Assembly (NCBI GenBank): GCA_010031985.1
Contig: RGYP01000086.1
Location: 1 to 7,529, forward strand
Origin: Gammaproteobacteria bacterium
GTDB lineage: Bacteria > Pseudomonadota > Gammaproteobacteria > Steroidobacterales > Steroidobacteraceae
Direction of reading: 5' to 3'
DNA: 7,529 nt
Shown here piece by piece: positions 7,393 through 7,529 of this stretch. Below the pieces are notes generated by a model. The model made no database searches. It saw only the letters and a program-made list of their open reading frames with translations, and had not been told where the DNA came from. Within the stretch, counting starts at the first letter, position 1. Every line of letters starts with the position of its first letter. A program made the position numbers and the translations under genes.

Positions 7393-7529
7393 CAGGACCC
7401 ATCCGCACCGCCCGTAACGGCGCCGTACTCGAAGTCACCATCGATCGCCCGAAGGCCAATGCCATCGATGCGGCAACGAGTCGCCTGATGGGCGATATCT
7501 TTGCCGGCTTTCGCGATGACCCGGATTTG
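7389..7529 (+). CDS. caiD: CaiD-like carnitinyl-CoA dehydratase / crotonobetainyl-CoA hydratase, 5' part only
   Basis: Only the first 47 codons lie in the window; the frame stays open to the right edge. The segments RNGAVLEVTIDRPKANAID (residues 9-27) and FRDDPDL (41-47) are almost the same as the N-terminus of E. coli CaiD as I recall it (RNGSILEITLDRPKANAID and FRDDPQL), much closer than a generic crotonase, whose motif is usually LNRP.. .N. The enzyme belongs to the crotonase fold and should reversibly hydrate crotonobetainyl-CoA to L-carnitinyl-CoA. The catalytic glutamates and oxyanion-hole glycines lie beyond the window and cannot be checked. The ATG overlaps the stop of the ligase gene by 4 nt, with only a weak GGA upstream, which fits translational coupling. 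This gene is the strongest anchor for assigning the whole rightward operon to carnitine chemistry. Confidence 0.85.
   Translation, partial: MTGPIRTARNGAVLEVTIDRPKANAIDAATSRLMGDIFAGFRDDPDL

Overview
The window is a compact, GC-rich (by eye low to mid 60s percent), gap-poor block of six genes that looks like a complete route for using trimethylammonium compounds. It converts gamma-butyrobetaine or crotonobetaine, through carnitine, to glycine betaine. Gene content, the LcdH-thioesterase fusion and codon bias fit a high-GC proteobacterium; the class cannot be fixed from the sequence alone.

Layout. Positions 1-144 hold no recognisable gene. Three genes are read leftward from about 4077 to 145: a beta-keto acid cleavage enzyme (3-dehydrocarnitine cleavage type), an L-carnitine dehydrogenase fused to a hot-dog thioesterase, and a BCCT-family transporter. 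They overlap by 4 nt and 17 nt. An 81-nt divergent intergenic region (4078-4158) carries a 21-nt imperfect palindrome inside a plausible leftward promoter. Three genes are read rightward from 4159 to the window edge: an acyl-CoA dehydrogenase, an NDP-forming acyl-CoA ligase, and the first 47 codons of a CaiD-like carnitinyl-CoA dehydratase/crotonobetainyl-CoA hydratase. Their junctions are abutting (TGA then ATG) and a 4-nt ATGA overlap.

How the genes may work together (inference). The BCCT carrier imports the betaine substrate. The ligase forms the CoA thioester. The dehydrogenase makes crotonobetainyl-CoA from gamma-butyrobetainyl-CoA. The CaiD-like enzyme hydrates it to L-carnitinyl-CoA. 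After CoA is released or transferred, L-carnitine is oxidised by LcdH to 3-dehydrocarnitine. The cleavage enzyme reacts this with acetyl-CoA to give betainyl-CoA and acetoacetate, and the fused thioesterase frees glycine betaine.

The most interesting points are the use of an ADP/NDP-forming ligase where known Cai systems use the AMP-forming CaiC and CoA-transferase CaiB, the joining of a Cai-type CoA module to an aerobic Lcd module, a CaiT-like carrier that lacks the residues making CaiT sodium-independent, and the shared operator-like palindrome. No regulator, no CaiB-type CoA transferase and no glycine betaine demethylation gene is visible in the window.
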